Source: Neolewinella litorea
GTDB taxonomy: Bacteria; Bacteroidota; Bacteroidia; Chitinophagales; Saprospiraceae
Length of the DNA: 64,000 bases
Direction of reading: 5' to 3'
NCBI RefSeq assembly: GCF_004803465.1
Contig: NZ_SRSF01000001.1
Span: 310,501-374,500, forward strand
How positions within the stretch are numbered: position 1 is the first letter of the stretch; every line of letters starts with the position of its first letter. Under the pieces are notes generated by a model. It worked only from the letters and a program-made list of their open reading frames with translations, did not search any database and was not told where the DNA came from. This document shows positions 42,657-51,110 of this stretch, one piece after another. A program made the position numbers and the translations under genes.

Positions 42657-43418
42657 CTAGGCGGGCCGCACCGCTTCTATAATTGCCGCAAAGCTGTCGG
42701 CTTCAAGGCTGGCTCCACCTACGAGTCCGCCGTCGACATCCGGCTCCGCGAACAGTTCCCGGGCATTGTTGGGCTTAACGGAACCGCCATACAGGATGGT
42801 GATGTTATTGCCTACTTCCGAGCCGAACTGGTTGGAGATCATCTTGCGGATGTAAGCGTGCATCTGCTGGGCCTGCTCGTTGGAGGCGGTCATGCCTGTA
42901 CCGATGGCCCAGACGGGCTCGTAAGCGATGACAACCCGGGAAATTTGCTCGGGGTCGAGTGAAGACAGCGCCTGTTCGATCTGATGGCCCACGACGATCT
43001 CCTGGTTGCCGGCCTGCCGGATGTCGAGCTTTTCGCCGCAGCAGTATATGGGTTTGAGCCCATGCTTGAGCGCGCGATTGATCTTCAGGTTGATGAGGTC
43101 ATCGTCCTCACCGGCGTAGTCCCGCCGTTCGCTATGGCCGAGAATCACGTATTCAATGCCGGCGTCGACGAGCATGGCGGCACTCAATTCTCCGGTATAG
43201 GCACCACTTTCTTCCTGGTGCATATTCTGTGCGGCGACGGCGTAGTTGGGGTGCCCCTTTACGAGCTCCTGAATGCCCAACAACTGAATGGCGGGAACGC
43301 CAAACACCACCCGGGTGGCCGGATTCGGAACTTTTTCCATCACGGCGCGGACGAGCGCCTTGCCCTCGGAGGGCGTAGTATTCATTTTCCAGTTTCCGGC
43401 GACCATCGTGCGGCTCAT
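42657..43418 (-). CDS. tpiA: Triosephosphate isomerase
   Basis: 253 residues, the standard length. Interconverts dihydroxyacetone phosphate and glyceraldehyde 3-phosphate. Motifs: VAGNWKMN with the catalytic Lys (residue about 11), YVILGHSERR with His (near 97), VIAYEPVWAIGTG with Glu (near 168) and LYGGSVKPNN. Start MSRTMVAGNWKMN. It lies 30 bases behind bioB in the same direction and ends 6 bases from the convergent porT stop. Confidence 0.98.
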   Translation of the reverse strand: MSRTMVAGNWKMNTTPSEGKALVRAVMEKVPNPATRVVFGVPAIQLLGIQELVKGHPNYAVAAQNMHQEESGAYTGELSAAMLVDAGIEYVILGHSERRDYAGEDDDLINLKINRALKHGLKPIYCCGEKLDIRQAGNQEIVVGHQIEQALSSLDPEQISRVVIAYEPVWAIGTGMTASNEQAQQMHAYIRKMISNQFGSEVGNNITILYGGSVKPNNARELFAEPDVDGGLVGGASLEADSFAAIIEAVRPA

Positions 43419-43448
43419 AGTGAGGTAGTTATTAAGTGTGCTAAGGGG

Positions 43449-44531
43449 TTACTTTCTTTTGGCTTCGTTGCGCTCGATCTTGTGTCCGGGGCGACTCCAG
43501 CGGATGGGCCGCTTTTGCTCGGGCGGACCGGGGTCGGCGGTGGGTACCGGACGCTCACCCTTGGCGTAGGCCTGGGTGGGGCGCAGGCCAAGCGCGTCGA
43601 AGAGTTCCATATCGGCGAAGGCCTCCGGATTGGGCGTAGTAAGTAGCTTGTCGCCGGCGAAGATGGATCCAGCCCCGGCAAAGAAGCACAGAGCCTGTCC
43701 CTCAGGCGTCATGTCGGTGCGGCCCGCGCTGAGGCGTACCGTCGTGGTGGGCAGAACGATACGGGTTACGGCGATCATGCGCACCATTTCGAAGATGTCC
43801 ACGGGCCGCTGATCCTCCAGGGGAGTGCCGGGTACGGCTACCAGGGCGTTGATGGGGACGGATTCCGGTACCGGGCGCAGACTGCCCAGGGTGAGGAGCA
43901 TTTTCAAACGGTCTTCCACCGATTCGCCCATGCCGATGATGCCGCCGGAGCAGACGGTCAGTCCAGCCTTGCGGGCATTGCCGATGGTCTCCAGGCGGTC
44001 TTCGTACCCCCGGGTGGAGATAACCTCCTTGTAGAAGTCCTCACTGCTGTCCAGGTTGTGGTTGTAGGCGTACAGCCCGGCCGCGGCCAGCCGTTCGGCC
44101 TGATTGGGGGTGAGCATACCTAGCGTGGCGCATACTTCCATGTCCAGGCCGTTGACCGTGCGGACCAGTTCCAAAACCTGCTCGAATTCGGCGTCGTCGC
44201 GCACGTTCCGCCAGGCGGCACCCATACACAGGCGGCTGCTGCCCAGGCCCTTGGCCCTTTCGGCGGCGGTCTTGACCTGTTCCACCGATAACAGGGCATT
44301 CTCCTCGATGTCGGTGTGGTAGCGCGCGGCTTGTGGACAGTACCCGCAGTCCTCGGGGCATCCACCCGTTTTAATGCTCACCAGGCTGGAAACCTGTACT
44401 TCGTTCGGGTCGTGAAATTCACGGTGCACGGAAGCGGCACGAAAGAGTAACTCCATCAGGGGCTGATCGTGCAACGCCTTGAGTTCTTCGAGCGACCAGG
44501 TGGTCGGGGTGTCGGTAGAGTAAGCGGTCAT
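43449..44531 (-). CDS. bioB: Biotin synthase
   Basis: 360 residues. Radical SAM enzyme that inserts sulfur into dethiobiotin. The 4Fe-4S motif is GGCPEDCGYCPQ (CxxxCxxC, near residues 56-67); 2Fe-2S ligands include the Cys in RLCMGAAW and EVCATLGM, and YNHNLDSSEDFY is the family signature. The start is ATG 44531, because a TATATTTG element ends 6 bases before it; a TTG at 44540 overlaps the promoter. The mRNA is thus probably leaderless. About 30 extra C-terminal residues rich in P, R and K extend beyond E. coli BioB. Confidence 0.97.
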   Translation of the reverse strand: MTAYSTDTPTTWSLEELKALHDQPLMELLFRAASVHREFHDPNEVQVSSLVSIKTGGCPEDCGYCPQAARYHTDIEENALLSVEQVKTAAERAKGLGSSRLCMGAAWRNVRDDAEFEQVLELVRTVNGLDMEVCATLGMLTPNQAERLAAAGLYAYNHNLDSSEDFYKEVISTRGYEDRLETIGNARKAGLTVCSGGIIGMGESVEDRLKMLLTLGSLRPVPESVPINALVAVPGTPLEDQRPVDIFEMVRMIAVTRIVLPTTTVRLSAGRTDMTPEGQALCFFAGAGSIFAGDKLLTTPNPEAFADMELFDALGLRPTQAYAKGERPVPTADPGPPEQKRPIRWSRPGHKIERNEAKRK

Positions 44532-44537
44532 AGGGCG

Positions 44538-44545
44538 CAAATATA
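44538..44545 (-). promoter_or_regulatory. -7 element TATATTTG for bioB
   Basis: Exact TAnnTTTG match on the minus strand, 6 bases before the bioB ATG. No BirA-like operator palindrome was noticed around it. Confidence 0.65.
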
Positions 44546-44585
44546 GAAAGCCGGACGGGGACTAGGGGCAGTGGGTAGAACAGAT

Positions 44586-46058
44586 CTAGTTCGCGACTTT
44601 TTCCCTGCCGTGCGGGTACACGGCATAGAGGTAATACCACTTCTGTCCCAGGTCCACGTCCAGGGCATCCAGCCATTTGGGTCGATCGGTGTACACCAGC
44701 TTGCTGCCGGCCGGGGGCTGCGGCAGGTCGCGCGTTCGGTCAACCCATATCAGGGGGCGGGGACCGACTGGCATTAAGGCGGAATTGGAGGCCGGTAGCC
44801 CCGTCGTATCCACTACGGTTGCCGGGCGGTGATAATAGCGGGCGATCGCGCCCTCCGCCTTGACAATCCGCGACTGCGGCCCGGTGAGCACTACTCCCTC
44901 AGGGTAAGTTTCATAGAGGTCTTTCAGCGGGGCAATTTCCGCTGCCGCCGGCCGACTGATCACGTAGATCAGCAACAGTATATTGATAATGGCCATCAGC
45001 GAGGCCGCTACCCGCCACCATTTGCGGTGCCACCGGTCCGCGACCCACGGCAGGAAAGCAGCCAGGGCGCCTACCAGGTAAACGGGTAACAGCGGAGTCA
45101 GGGGGTAAAGAAAGCGGATATCTTTCCGGGCCAGCAGCGAATGAGCCACTACGAAGGCCAGACCCATCCACGCCACCGGATCCCGCCGGTAGGAATAACA
45201 GAAGGTACCAAATCCGGCCAGATAAAGAAGGCTCAGCGGCGGTATACCCCGCAGGAAAACCAGCTCCACGTAGGCGTACCAGGGGCGGGTACCGTAGGTG
45301 GCCGCCTTGCCTTCGATCAGGTTGGCTGCGAAGTAATTCCAGGCCGGCAGGGACCACTCTCCGTATAGCCAGTAGGAGAGGGGGTAGCAAACGGCCAGTG
45401 TACCCAAGCCGCCCGCCACTAGCAAGAGGAGGTTGCGTAATTTCTCCCGGTGCACGACCAGCAGCCACAGCCCAAACCCCACTACCAGCAAAGCGATCTG
45501 GTAGCGGATCAGAAAGGCCAGGCCAAACCACATTCCCGCAATCAGGGCGCTGCGGCCGCCGTCGGGAGTCAGTGTGGCCTCCCGGCGGGTCAAGTAGAGG
45601 GGGTAGGAAAGGAAACCGGCCACGGCCGCCAGCCCCGACCAGTTCTCGCTGGAGAACCGCACCCCGTTGTAGTAGGCAAACCAATGGAAGAGAACGGTAA
45701 GGCCGAATATCCAACCCAGGGGCGGCGGGAAGGCTGTTTGGTAACGGCGAAACACGGCGAAGGCAACGGCCAGGGTGAAGGCGGCCGAGAGCAGTCGCAG
45801 GAGCAGGGCCACGGTGAAGGGGTTGGCGTGGTCCCCCCATCCGACCAGTAGGTAGGCCAGGTAGGCCAAAAAGGGCTGCAGGGCCGGCCGCATCCGGTCA
45901 TGCCATTCCCAAGGCAGGTCCTGCGCGTCCGCGAGCCCCAGTTTGTAAGCCGCATATTCCAGGATCTGGAAGTGCTCGTCTGCCTGGTGGTAGCCCACCG
46001 AGAAGTTGGCGGTCAGCAGCAGGAGCACGGCGGCTGCAAGCCAGTAGCCCCTATTCAT
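44586..46058 (-). CDS. GT22-like (ALG9/PIG-B type) membrane glycosyltransferase
   Basis: 490 residues, about ten membrane segments. The first luminal loop holds YHQADEHFQILEYAAY, matching the HPDEHFQ motif of GT22 mannosyltransferases, with the catalytic Asp. A later ARKDIRFLYPLTPLLP matches the H(K/R)E.RFL.P motif. Such enzymes take sugars from polyprenyl-phosphate donors on the outer face of the membrane. The acceptor is unknown, and no O-mannosyl or glycan cluster surrounds it. The gene overlaps the phospholipase-like gene by 8 bases and is last in the gldG unit. Confidence 0.85.
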   Translation of the reverse strand: MNRGYWLAAAVLLLLTANFSVGYHQADEHFQILEYAAYKLGLADAQDLPWEWHDRMRPALQPFLAYLAYLLVGWGDHANPFTVALLLRLLSAAFTLAVAFAVFRRYQTAFPPPLGWIFGLTVLFHWFAYYNGVRFSSENWSGLAAVAGFLSYPLYLTRREATLTPDGGRSALIAGMWFGLAFLIRYQIALLVVGFGLWLLVVHREKLRNLLLLVAGGLGTLAVCYPLSYWLYGEWSLPAWNYFAANLIEGKAATYGTRPWYAYVELVFLRGIPPLSLLYLAGFGTFCYSYRRDPVAWMGLAFVVAHSLLARKDIRFLYPLTPLLPVYLVGALAAFLPWVADRWHRKWWRVAASLMAIINILLLIYVISRPAAAEIAPLKDLYETYPEGVVLTGPQSRIVKAEGAIARYYHRPATVVDTTGLPASNSALMPVGPRPLIWVDRTRDLPQPPAGSKLVYTDRPKWLDALDVDLGQKWYYLYAVYPHGREKVAN

Positions 46059-47259
46059 GGTGCCGATGATTGGCCTGATCTACCTGAACCGGAAGGCTAT
46101 CGATGAGCACGGTGGCGATGGGCAATTCGACGGCGTCCGGCAATACCGGCTGACCGGCATCCACCCAGCAGGAGTACCAGACCGAACCCACCGCCCGAAC
46201 GGCCGCCCGGAACCGTTCCTCTACCATGCCGTTCATGGCCCTGGACCAGGCCCTTGCGTATTCGGTACAAGGGGTGCGTACCACCTGGCCGAGCCTTTCC
46301 TCGTGGCACAGTTGCCGGTCCTCCGGGTAGGTTGCCCTCAACCGCCGTTCGGTTTGCAGTATGCTGTCGACCAGCCGGTGACTGTCCAGTACGATGTCCC
46401 AATAAAAGGTTTCCGGATCGGCGATGTAATCTGCCGGGCCCACGAAATAGTCGTACTCGGCATCCGCAAAAAGTTCCGGTAATCGGCTCTCCCAGAAGGC
46501 ATGGATGCCCGTCTGACCCGTCAGTTGTCCGTTGTAGTTCTCCGTCGTGTGCAGCGGAACGTGCGCATCACCCACGTAATGCCCCATCTCGGCGGCCAGT
46601 TGCAGGATTCGGTCGGCCTGCCCGTCCACGAAGGCCTCCGTCAACCGGCGGTGAAAACGCACCAAATGGTAGGGAAGGATGCCGTAGGGCGATAGGCCAT
46701 CCTCCAGCACGACCCGGTCTCCGGTAAGGGGCACGCCGGCCGTCAGTACGGAATCGCGACTTACGCTCTCCAGATCCCCGTACCACAGCCGCCGGTAGTC
46801 GGAATACTTCAGATCGACGGTCCGGGCGGCGGTGCGCAGGAGCAAAATATCGTCGTTTGGCAGCAAGGTATCCAGGTACCACACGGTGGTGTCGCCCGGG
46901 GAGTCGATGTCCAGCAGGCGTCCCTGCCACACGCGGGCGTCGGCGTACTTCCTGGGCAGTTCGGCAAAGGGGTACTGCCCCCAGTGGTCCAGATCAATGT
47001 AGTGGCGCACGGCCTCGTAATCGTTGGCGTACCGGCGCTTGTCGGGATCTACGGCGTGCTCGGCCAGGTAGTCTACATTGGCCCGGAAAAAGGGCATCAT
47101 CTCGACCGGGAGGGTGAAGACGGCCAGCCGATTGATGCGCCGGTGCCCGAAGAATCCCCACGGTGGACCGGCCCCGGCAACGGAGGCCGCTCCGATCACG
47201 GAGCCGCCCAGAATCAGGACGGCAGAGAGGGCGATCAGGGCATGCCTAAAACGAATCAT
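46051..47259 (-). CDS. Exported zinc-dependent phospholipase C / S1-P1 nuclease-like protein
   Basis: 402 residues. N-terminal signal or anchor (about 8-30), then GPPWGFFGHRRINRLAVFTL, which supplies the N-terminal Trp and His zinc ligands. HYIDLDHWGQ and HYVGDAHVPLHTTENYN follow (ligand His and Asp), with GIHAFWESRLPELF (His, Glu). These are the trinuclear-zinc ligands of the phospholipase C/nuclease fold. Substrate (phospholipid or nucleic acid) cannot be told. It overlaps the DUF4340 gene by 14 bases and the glycosyltransferase gene by 8. Confidence 0.85.
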   Translation of the reverse strand: MIRFRHALIALSAVLILGGSVIGAASVAGAGPPWGFFGHRRINRLAVFTLPVEMMPFFRANVDYLAEHAVDPDKRRYANDYEAVRHYIDLDHWGQYPFAELPRKYADARVWQGRLLDIDSPGDTTVWYLDTLLPNDDILLLRTAARTVDLKYSDYRRLWYGDLESVSRDSVLTAGVPLTGDRVVLEDGLSPYGILPYHLVRFHRRLTEAFVDGQADRILQLAAEMGHYVGDAHVPLHTTENYNGQLTGQTGIHAFWESRLPELFADAEYDYFVGPADYIADPETFYWDIVLDSHRLVDSILQTERRLRATYPEDRQLCHEERLGQVVRTPCTEYARAWSRAMNGMVEERFRAAVRAVGSVWYSCWVDAGQPVLPDAVELPIATVLIDSLPVQVDQANHRHHE

Positions 47260-48223
47260 AGCCGATCAGCAGGGGTTGGGTTGTTTCCACGGCTAGCAGG
47301 GCCCAGTCGCGGTCGTCGTTGATCAGCGCCGTATAGGCCTCCAGGGTTTGGTCCGGGGAATCGGGGAAGCGGTAGCGGGGGAAAACCTTCACGGTCTGTT
47401 CGGACTTGCCCGCCTCCTTGAGGCGGATGATGGCAAACGGTAGCCGGCTGTGGGCCGCGGCAATGCTGGCGGTGTCGCTGTTCTCGTAACGCGAGATGTA
47501 ATAGTTTTCGTACCGGCTCAGGACGCCCTCGGCGATGCCCGCGGCCACCGGGCGCGGTGCCTGCCGGCTGGCCTGATGGGGATAAAGTTGAAATTCATCG
47601 TCGGGGCCCCGCTGCAGCCGGAAGCCTTTGTCCTGCTGCCGGGGGTATTCGATGCTGAGATATTCCACCCGGTCGGGGTCCACGGCGTACAGTACTTTCG
47701 AGCGCCATTCGTCACCGCGCAGGTTAAAGCGGTGACGTAAGTTGCCGCTCCACATGGGCAGGTGCACGACGTAGGGATTGTCGCTGCCTTCGGTGATTGC
47801 GGCGGTACCCAGTTCGCCGTTGGTGCCGCCGCCGACGTAGTAGCCCCGCAGCTTATTACCATCCTGGTCGAAGAGCTGAACCAGGATGCCCCCGCCGGCG
47901 AGGTTGCGAATGAGGTTCGGAATTTCCTTGCTGGTGGGCAGCCGCTGCACCGACACCTGGCCTACCGCCTGCAGCAGGTTCTTCATGGCATTTTCGTTGG
48001 CGGGATGGCCATTATAGCGCCAACCGGTCGGGCCGCCGCGCTCCAGGGTAGCCTGATTGCCCTCCCGATCGGCGATGAAGATCCGGTGGATCCGATCGGT
48101 GTCTGGATAGCCGAATGTCCGCTCGGCGGAACCATCAACTGGCGTGGCCGACGAACGGGTAGCGAACCAGGCCACGCCCCCCAGGAGCAGCACCAAAGCA
48201 AGCAGCAGCAGGGTACGGTTCAT
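47246..48223 (-). CDS. DUF4340 protein
   Basis: 325 residues. One N-terminal membrane anchor (MNRTLLLLALVLLLGGVAW), then a beta-rich periplasmic domain with pattern RIFIADREGNQATLERGG, GWRYNGHPANENAMKNLL, and RGDEWRSKVLYAVDPDRVEYLSIEYP. DUF4340 is typically found next to GldG-like auxiliary ABC proteins in many phyla, and here it starts 4 bases after gldG, so it is probably a partner of that complex. No function is established. Confidence 0.85.
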   Translation of the reverse strand: MNRTLLLLALVLLLGGVAWFATRSSATPVDGSAERTFGYPDTDRIHRIFIADREGNQATLERGGPTGWRYNGHPANENAMKNLLQAVGQVSVQRLPTSKEIPNLIRNLAGGGILVQLFDQDGNKLRGYYVGGGTNGELGTAAITEGSDNPYVVHLPMWSGNLRHRFNLRGDEWRSKVLYAVDPDRVEYLSIEYPRQQDKGFRLQRGPDDEFQLYPHQASRQAPRPVAAGIAEGVLSRYENYYISRYENSDTASIAAAHSRLPFAIIRLKEAGKSEQTVKVFPRYRFPDSPDQTLEAYTALINDDRDWALLAVETTQPLLIGYDSF

Positions 48224-48227
48224 TTTG

Positions 48228-49952
48228 TCAGCTTGTGGTGTAGCGCCGGCGGCGGAGGTAGTTGAATACCCAACCGAAAAGGGCCAGGGCGATTAGCGGC
48301 AGGAAGAGGTTGATGGCGCGCCAGTACCCGGCGCGGGCAACGGCCTCCTCGCGGTCCAGGAGCCGTAGTTTTACCTGCTTGCCGCGACTGGTTATGACGC
48401 CATCGGGATTGAGCAGGTACTCTACGGCGTTGAGCATGAAGGTCTTGTTGGCGTAGGGGATCTTGGTGAAGGGGTTTACCCCCAGATAGCCCACCTCGCC
48501 GCGACTGTTGACGCTGTTGGCCAGTACGTCCCCGTCGCTGATCACGATCATGCCGGTGGGCACGGATTCCGCGCGGTAGTCGAGACCGCTGGAGCGCAGC
48601 AACTGTTCGTTGTCCCGACTCAGGCGGTTTGCGTAGGGGCTTTCAAAGGTGCCTTCCAGGAGCACGGCCAGGGGAAGGTCCTCCTCGTTGAAGCGGTCCA
48701 AATCGACGCTGAACTTCTGCGCGTCCAGATCAATAGGGGAGGGAAGCCGCTGGCGCCGACTGCGGTCGCTGCTCGCCAGCAATACCGTTTCGCGCACGCG
48801 GTCGTTGTCGCCCACCAGTTCGATAAGGGTGGGGTAGCGCATGTCGACGGCGTCGATGTTCTGGACGATGGGGTTGTCCGCCTCCGGGAGCGCCAGCACA
48901 TGGTAGGGGAAGGGGACCAGCGTAAATTTCGGGCCGCTCTGACCCTGGTTTGTAGCAATGGGTATGGGGGTGTTGACCAGGTCCAGCACCAGTTGGTTGC
49001 CCAGCCGGAAGCCGTATTTAAAAAAGAGGTCCTCCAACCCCGTCGTGCGACTTTCGGGATACGCCTCGCCGGTGGCGCGCAGGCTGTCGTAGTCCATCGC
49101 GACGGCGTCGATCGCCCAGATCACCTTGCCGCCGTTCATGACGTACTGGTCGAGCTTGAAGGCCTGGAAGTCGGTGAATGGGACTGTAGGCTTGGCTATG
49201 ATAAGCAGGTCGATATCCGCCGGCAGGGTGGCGAAACTGTCCAGGTAGACCGGGCCGACCTCGTAATCCTTCCGCAGTTCCGCCACGAGGTCGGCAAACT
49301 GCAGGGCGCCCAGCTCTCCGTTGCCGAGCGTAAACCCGATTACGGGCTTGTCATCGTCCGTGAGGCTTTCAATGGCCGAGGTAAAGTTGTATTCCAGAAG
49401 GCTCTCCGCCTGATTCAGTTGTTGCTCGATCGCCACGTCCGGCCGCGCCGTTTCCAGGAGGGGGACGATCCGCTGCCGGTCTCCGTAGTAGATGAGTGCG
49501 TACGGGTAAATGGCCCGGGTGGTGCGTTCTCCGGCCGACTGCTGATAGTCGGTCATGGGCACTATGCCGTCCTTCAACATATCCTCCTGACGCTGGCGGA
49601 CTTCCTCGGGGTCTCCGACCAGGGGGTCCACGAATTCGTACTCCAACCGGTCGGTGTATGCCGTGAAGTCTTCCAGCGTTTCGGCCACCGCGGTACGCAG
49701 CCGCTGGTAGCTGGCCGGCAGGTCACCTTCCAACAGGATGCGGACGTAGACCGGCTCCGGGAGGGCAGACAACTGTTCGCGGGTAGACTCCGTGAGGGTG
49801 AACCGCTTGTCCTCCGTAAGGTCGATCGCGCCATACAGCCGCATACCGCCCAGACGGGCATTAGCTAGCACATTGATTACCACCAGCAGCGCGACGGCCA
49901 GCACCAGCTGGATAATCGACTGAAGGCGATGTTTCTGTTCGAGTGTAGGCAT
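48228..49952 (-). CDS. gldG: GldG, gliding-motility ABC-complex auxiliary protein
   Basis: 574 residues. N-terminal membrane segment (about 10-30), then the GldG/ABC_transp_aux domain: YGAIDLTEDKRFTLTESTRE, PVYVRILLEGDLPASYQRL, YALIYYGDRQRIVPLLE, FMLNAVEYLLNPDGVI, and a C-terminal membrane segment ending in RRRR. GldG works with permease GldF and ATPase GldA in gliding and type IX secretion. Start ATG 49952 follows a TATCTTCG element by 15 bases; the frame continuing to 50018 lies upstream of that promoter. gldF is not adjacent: the upstream neighbour is a divergent hydrolase. Confidence 0.92.
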   Translation of the reverse strand: MPTLEQKHRLQSIIQLVLAVALLVVINVLANARLGGMRLYGAIDLTEDKRFTLTESTREQLSALPEPVYVRILLEGDLPASYQRLRTAVAETLEDFTAYTDRLEYEFVDPLVGDPEEVRQRQEDMLKDGIVPMTDYQQSAGERTTRAIYPYALIYYGDRQRIVPLLETARPDVAIEQQLNQAESLLEYNFTSAIESLTDDDKPVIGFTLGNGELGALQFADLVAELRKDYEVGPVYLDSFATLPADIDLLIIAKPTVPFTDFQAFKLDQYVMNGGKVIWAIDAVAMDYDSLRATGEAYPESRTTGLEDLFFKYGFRLGNQLVLDLVNTPIPIATNQGQSGPKFTLVPFPYHVLALPEADNPIVQNIDAVDMRYPTLIELVGDNDRVRETVLLASSDRSRRQRLPSPIDLDAQKFSVDLDRFNEEDLPLAVLLEGTFESPYANRLSRDNEQLLRSSGLDYRAESVPTGMIVISDGDVLANSVNSRGEVGYLGVNPFTKIPYANKTFMLNAVEYLLNPDGVITSRGKQVKLRLLDREEAVARAGYWRAINLFLPLIALALFGWVFNYLRRRRYTTS

Positions 49953-49967
49953 GGGGCGATTGAGCGG

Positions 49968-49975
49968 CGAAGATA
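49968..49975 (-). promoter_or_regulatory. -7 element TATCTTCG for gldG
   Basis: One mismatch to TAnnTTTG, 15 bases before the gldG ATG; back to back with the hydrolase promoter. Confidence 0.5.
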
Positions 49976-50036
49976 ACATCTGTCCGGTGAGCGGGGGCGG
50001 ACCTTCGGTTGGGTCCACGGCTAACGTGGGGCTTCG

Positions 50037-50044
50037 TAATTTCG
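50037..50044 (+). promoter_or_regulatory. -7 element TAATTTCG for the hydrolase gene
   Basis: One mismatch to TAnnTTTG, 9 bases before the ATG at 50054. Confidence 0.5.
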
Positions 50045-50053
50045 GTGCCAGGT

Positions 50054-50989
50054 ATGAAGAAAGTCCTTGTCGCCCTCGCTGCGCTATTGCTGGTTTACCT
50101 CGTGATCACTTACCTCATAAGCGAGCGTGTACTCGACACCCCCAACCGGAGCCTGGAAGAATCGTACCGCATCGGTACCGAGCGCTGGGGGCTCAACCTG
50201 GACAGCCTGCGCGCCGCCCTGCCCCCGCCGGAGGAGGTCAACATCACCAGTCCGGTAGGCGGACTCACGCAGCGGGGCTGGTTGTACCGGCAGGACAGCA
50301 GTAGGTGTGGGATAATTATGGCCCACGGTTACAACGACAACCGCATGAGCATGATCAAATACACGCCCTACTTCGACCGCTGCGGTTGTGATCTACTACT
50401 ATACGACCACCGCGGTTTCGGGGAGAGCGACGAGGCCTACGCCAGTGGCGGGGTCAACGAGGCGAAGGACCTGCTGGCCGCCCACGCCTGGTTCGGTGCG
50501 GAGACGGGCTTGCCCGGCGACCGCATCGCGTGGCTCGGCGAGAGCTGGGGCGCGGCCACCGTACTACTGGCCGCCGCGGAAGGGACCACGAATCTCGCCT
50601 TCGTGGTGGCGGAAAGCCCTTTTGCCGACTGGCATTCGGCGATTACGGAACGCGGGGTGCGTGAATATGGCCCCATCCTCTCCGTCCTCTCACCTGGTAC
50701 CTTCCAGTGGGTCAATTTCCGAGGCGGCGTACCCTACGCTTCCGCGAGTCCGGTGGAAGCGGCCGATAAGATCGCGGTGCCTGTATTACTCTTCCACTCC
50801 CGGGCCGATACCCTGACCGCCCCCGAGCAATCCGACCGTATTGCCGAACGCATTCGTTCGGACCTGCTAACCTACCACGCGCTCGAATGGGGAGCCTGGC
50901 ACGCCCACAACGTCGTTTGGCGTCCGCAAGCCTACGTGGCCCTTTTGGAGAATTTTGTCCAACAAAAAGCACCCGGGTTTTGCCCCTAG
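50054..50989 (+). CDS. Alpha/beta hydrolase, membrane-anchored
   Basis: 311 residues. One N-terminal anchor or signal (KKVLVALAALLLVYLVITYL, residues 2-21). Then the alpha/beta hydrolase core: GIIMAHGYNDNRMSM with the oxyanion region, LLLYDHRGFGESD, the nucleophile elbow GESWG (Ser near residue 174), the acid in HSRADTLT and the late His in WGAWHAHNV. It resembles the Bem46/YqkD group of serine hydrolases. Substrate unknown. The next gene has its own promoter. Confidence 0.88.
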   Translation: MKKVLVALAALLLVYLVITYLISERVLDTPNRSLEESYRIGTERWGLNLDSLRAALPPPEEVNITSPVGGLTQRGWLYRQDSSRCGIIMAHGYNDNRMSMIKYTPYFDRCGCDLLLYDHRGFGESDEAYASGGVNEAKDLLAAHAWFGAETGLPGDRIAWLGESWGAATVLLAAAEGTTNLAFVVAESPFADWHSAITERGVREYGPILSVLSPGTFQWVNFRGGVPYASASPVEAADKIAVPVLLFHSRADTLTAPEQSDRIAERIRSDLLTYHALEWGAWHAHNVVWRPQAYVALLENFVQQKAPGFCP

Positions 50990-51047
50990 CTTGGTCGGGC
51001 AGGTGCCCAGCCGCGGGAAGGAAGCGAAAGTTTGGCCAAAAACGTTG

Positions 51048-51055
51048 TAATTTTG
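51048..51055 (+). promoter_or_regulatory. -7 element TAATTTTG for the haloperoxidase-type gene
   Basis: Exact TAnnTTTG match, 55 bases before the ATG at 51111 and 19 bases before a possible GTG at 51075. Confidence 0.55.
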
Positions 51056-51110
51056 TTTTGCCCAACGAACAGACGTGCCACCCACGCTTACCTCCAAAAC
51101 CGTGCACGCA

